Shown here piece by piece: positions 17,470-18,496 of a DNA stretch of 18,496 nucleotides. A model generated the notes under the pieces. It was not told where the DNA came from. It saw only the letters and a program-made list of their open reading frames with translations, and searched no databases. Position numbers and translations under genes: made by a program. Positions within the stretch are counted from its first letter, which is position 1, and the number at the start of each line of letters is the position of its first letter. The stretch is from an uncultured Mycoplasmatota bacterium (GTDB lineage Bacteria > Bacillota_I > Bacilli_A > Mycoplasmatales > Mycoplasmoidaceae), in assembly GCA_949500635.1 (NCBI GenBank), contig CATAWQ010000013.1:1-18496 (forward strand), written 5' to 3'.

Positions 17470-17520
17470 AAGAAAAAAACTGTCCAAAATTTATATTAAA
17501 TTTGTCTAGTTTTTTTTCTT
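17470..17520 (-). terminator. Long imperfect terminator hairpin after the HAD phosphatase gene
   Basis: The outer arms AAGAAAAAAACT (17470-17481) and AGTTTTTTTTCTT (17508-17520) pair with one bulged T. Inner arms around CAAAATTTA and TAAATTTG extend the structure. It lies 26 bases after the HAD stop. The stem is nearly all A-T, so its strength is uncertain. Confidence 0.5.
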
Positions 17521-17545
17521 AATTCTTAAACTATATGATTTATCT

Positions 17546-18445
17546 TTAATGAATATTAAAAAAATTTTTTAATGTTAAAGCAACTCCATCTTTATCATTT
17601 GTAAATTCTGTTAAGAATCTTGCTGATAGTTTTGCAGTCATTGATCCATTCTTCATAGCATATCCATAATGAGCTGTTCTTAACATTTCATTATCATTAT
17701 CTCCATCTCCAAAAGCAATACAATTTTCTAACGGAATTCCATAATAGCTTGACAAATATTTAAGGGCCATACCTTTTGATGAGAAAATTGAATTAATTTC
17801 AATAATCGTCCCAGCACTTGGTATTGATCACGTACGAACAATTAAAGTGTTACTTAATCGTTTTATTTCATATGTTAATTCATCAATGTAATTCTCATTC
17901 TTTAATAAAATCAAAATTGAATGAATATCTGAATGAATGTTACTTCAATCATTTGCAATATATCTAAATTTATCTTTCTTTTCTATATGAAAATGAGAAT
18001 ATAGCGTATTTCTTTGCTTGATATTCTTAGGTTCTTTATAAACAAAAACACCATCCATATTTTCGATAATAACATTTCCAATTCATTTATGAATTCTTTT
18101 ATTATTAAAAATATTAATTGCAATCTTGTAGTTAAAACCTAAGTTTATAGGTGTAAATTTAGGCTTTGATGGGTTATTAATGTATGAACCATTAAAATTC
18201 ACCATTAAAGTTTTTAATCCTAATCTTTTATAAAAATCAACTGAAGCTCTTTTTGGACGACCTGTAGCAATAGCAAATAAATGACCTTGTTCATTTATTT
18301 TTTTAATAATCTTAACTGTTTGTGTAGATAATTCTCCTTTATTATTTAATAAAGTACCATCTAAATCTGACATAATTAAATACTTCATTGTCGGTTCTGT
18401 AATATTTTCTTGATTAAGTATTTTGTTTGATTTTTTAATTTTCAT
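17546..18445 (-). CDS. Cof-type HAD-IIB sugar-phosphate/nucleotide phosphatase
   Basis: This 299-residue HAD hydrolase is of the Cof type, a family that removes phosphate from sugar phosphates, FMN or other small metabolites in the cytosol. All four HAD motifs are present: SDLDGTLLNN (motif I, nucleophile at residue 27), ATGRP (motif II), the Lys of SIFSSKGMALKYL (motif III) and FGDGDNDNEML (motif IV). The cap is of the C2 type, between motifs II and III. The frame is open throughout with TGA as Trp; I found no TAA or TAG between 17771 and 18082. The first ATG adds 19 lysine-rich residues before the conserved MKYLIMSDLDG. It has a weak AGGAT upstream, while the internal ATG at 18388 has none, so I chose the longer form. 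Substrate unknown. Confidence 0.9.
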
Positions 18446-18496
18446 TTCTAAATCCTATCTTTTTATAAACTTCATTTATTTTTTTATTTGCTATAT
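18435..18496 (-). CDS. Possible 3' end of an unknown upstream gene (partial)
   Basis: An open minus-strand frame enters from the right window edge and ends at TAA 18437-18435, giving a lysine-rich C-terminus that closes with YKKIGFRNEN. It would overlap the first ATG of the HAD gene by 11 bases, a common arrangement in these compact genomes. Only about 19 codons are visible, so this could be a chance open frame; no family can be named. Confidence 0.35.
   Translation of the reverse strand, partial: IANKKINEVYKKIGFRNEN

Overview
The window is typical of a mollicute (mycoplasma-type) chromosome. It is very AT-rich, and at least a dozen conserved genes stay open only if TGA is read as tryptophan, as in ftsY, ptsG, gap, pgk, argS, dnaI, dgkA, era and coaE. 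A glucose PTS permease, the glycolytic pair gap-pgk and a signal-peptide lipoprotein with BspA-like leucine-rich repeats fit a sugar-fermenting mycoplasma. I lean towards the pneumoniae group, perhaps a Malacoplasma-like species, but the genus is an inference. No ORF looks frameshifted. No insertion sequence, CRISPR array or integrase is visible.

Layout. Positions 1-2944 carry a plus-strand operon: the 3' end of smc, then ftsY, ylxM and a beta-phosphoglucomutase-like HAD gene. A perfect 10-bp hairpin at 2960-2994 marks the convergent junction. Everything to its right is on the minus strand. Read in the direction of transcription (right to left), this strand holds: the tail of an unknown gene and a Cof-type HAD phosphatase; a short SSB-like gene coupled to a one-helix membrane or lipoprotein gene, followed closely by ybeY-dgkA-era-recO; tRNA-Lys(CUU) with its terminator; mutM-coaE-dnaB-dnaI-argS; gap-pgk; ptsG; and the lipoprotein gene.

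The right part is conserved Firmicutes housekeeping order. It covers ribosome maturation (ybeY, era), lipid-carrier recycling (dgkA), repair (recO, mutM), coenzyme A synthesis (coaE), helicase loading (dnaB-like, dnaI) and arginyl-tRNA synthesis. The ptsG-pgk-gap block couples glucose uptake to lower glycolysis. Two of its genes have their own TATAAT boxes and Shine-Dalgarno sequences.

Two places stand out. First, the lipoprotein gene has an uninterrupted run of 19 A (minus strand) directly upstream of its -10 box. This is the architecture of slipped-strand phase-variable promoters such as the vlp genes of Mycoplasma hyorhinis. Second, the HAD gene after ylxM is clearly of the beta-phosphoglucomutase type, yet it has lost the nucleophilic aspartate and two other active-site positions, so it looks like a conserved-fold pseudoenzyme. 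Smaller points are a probable leaderless mutM transcript starting inside a tRNA terminator, a fossil ATGA stop/start at dgkA-era, and an uncharacterised SSB-like/membrane-protein gene pair.
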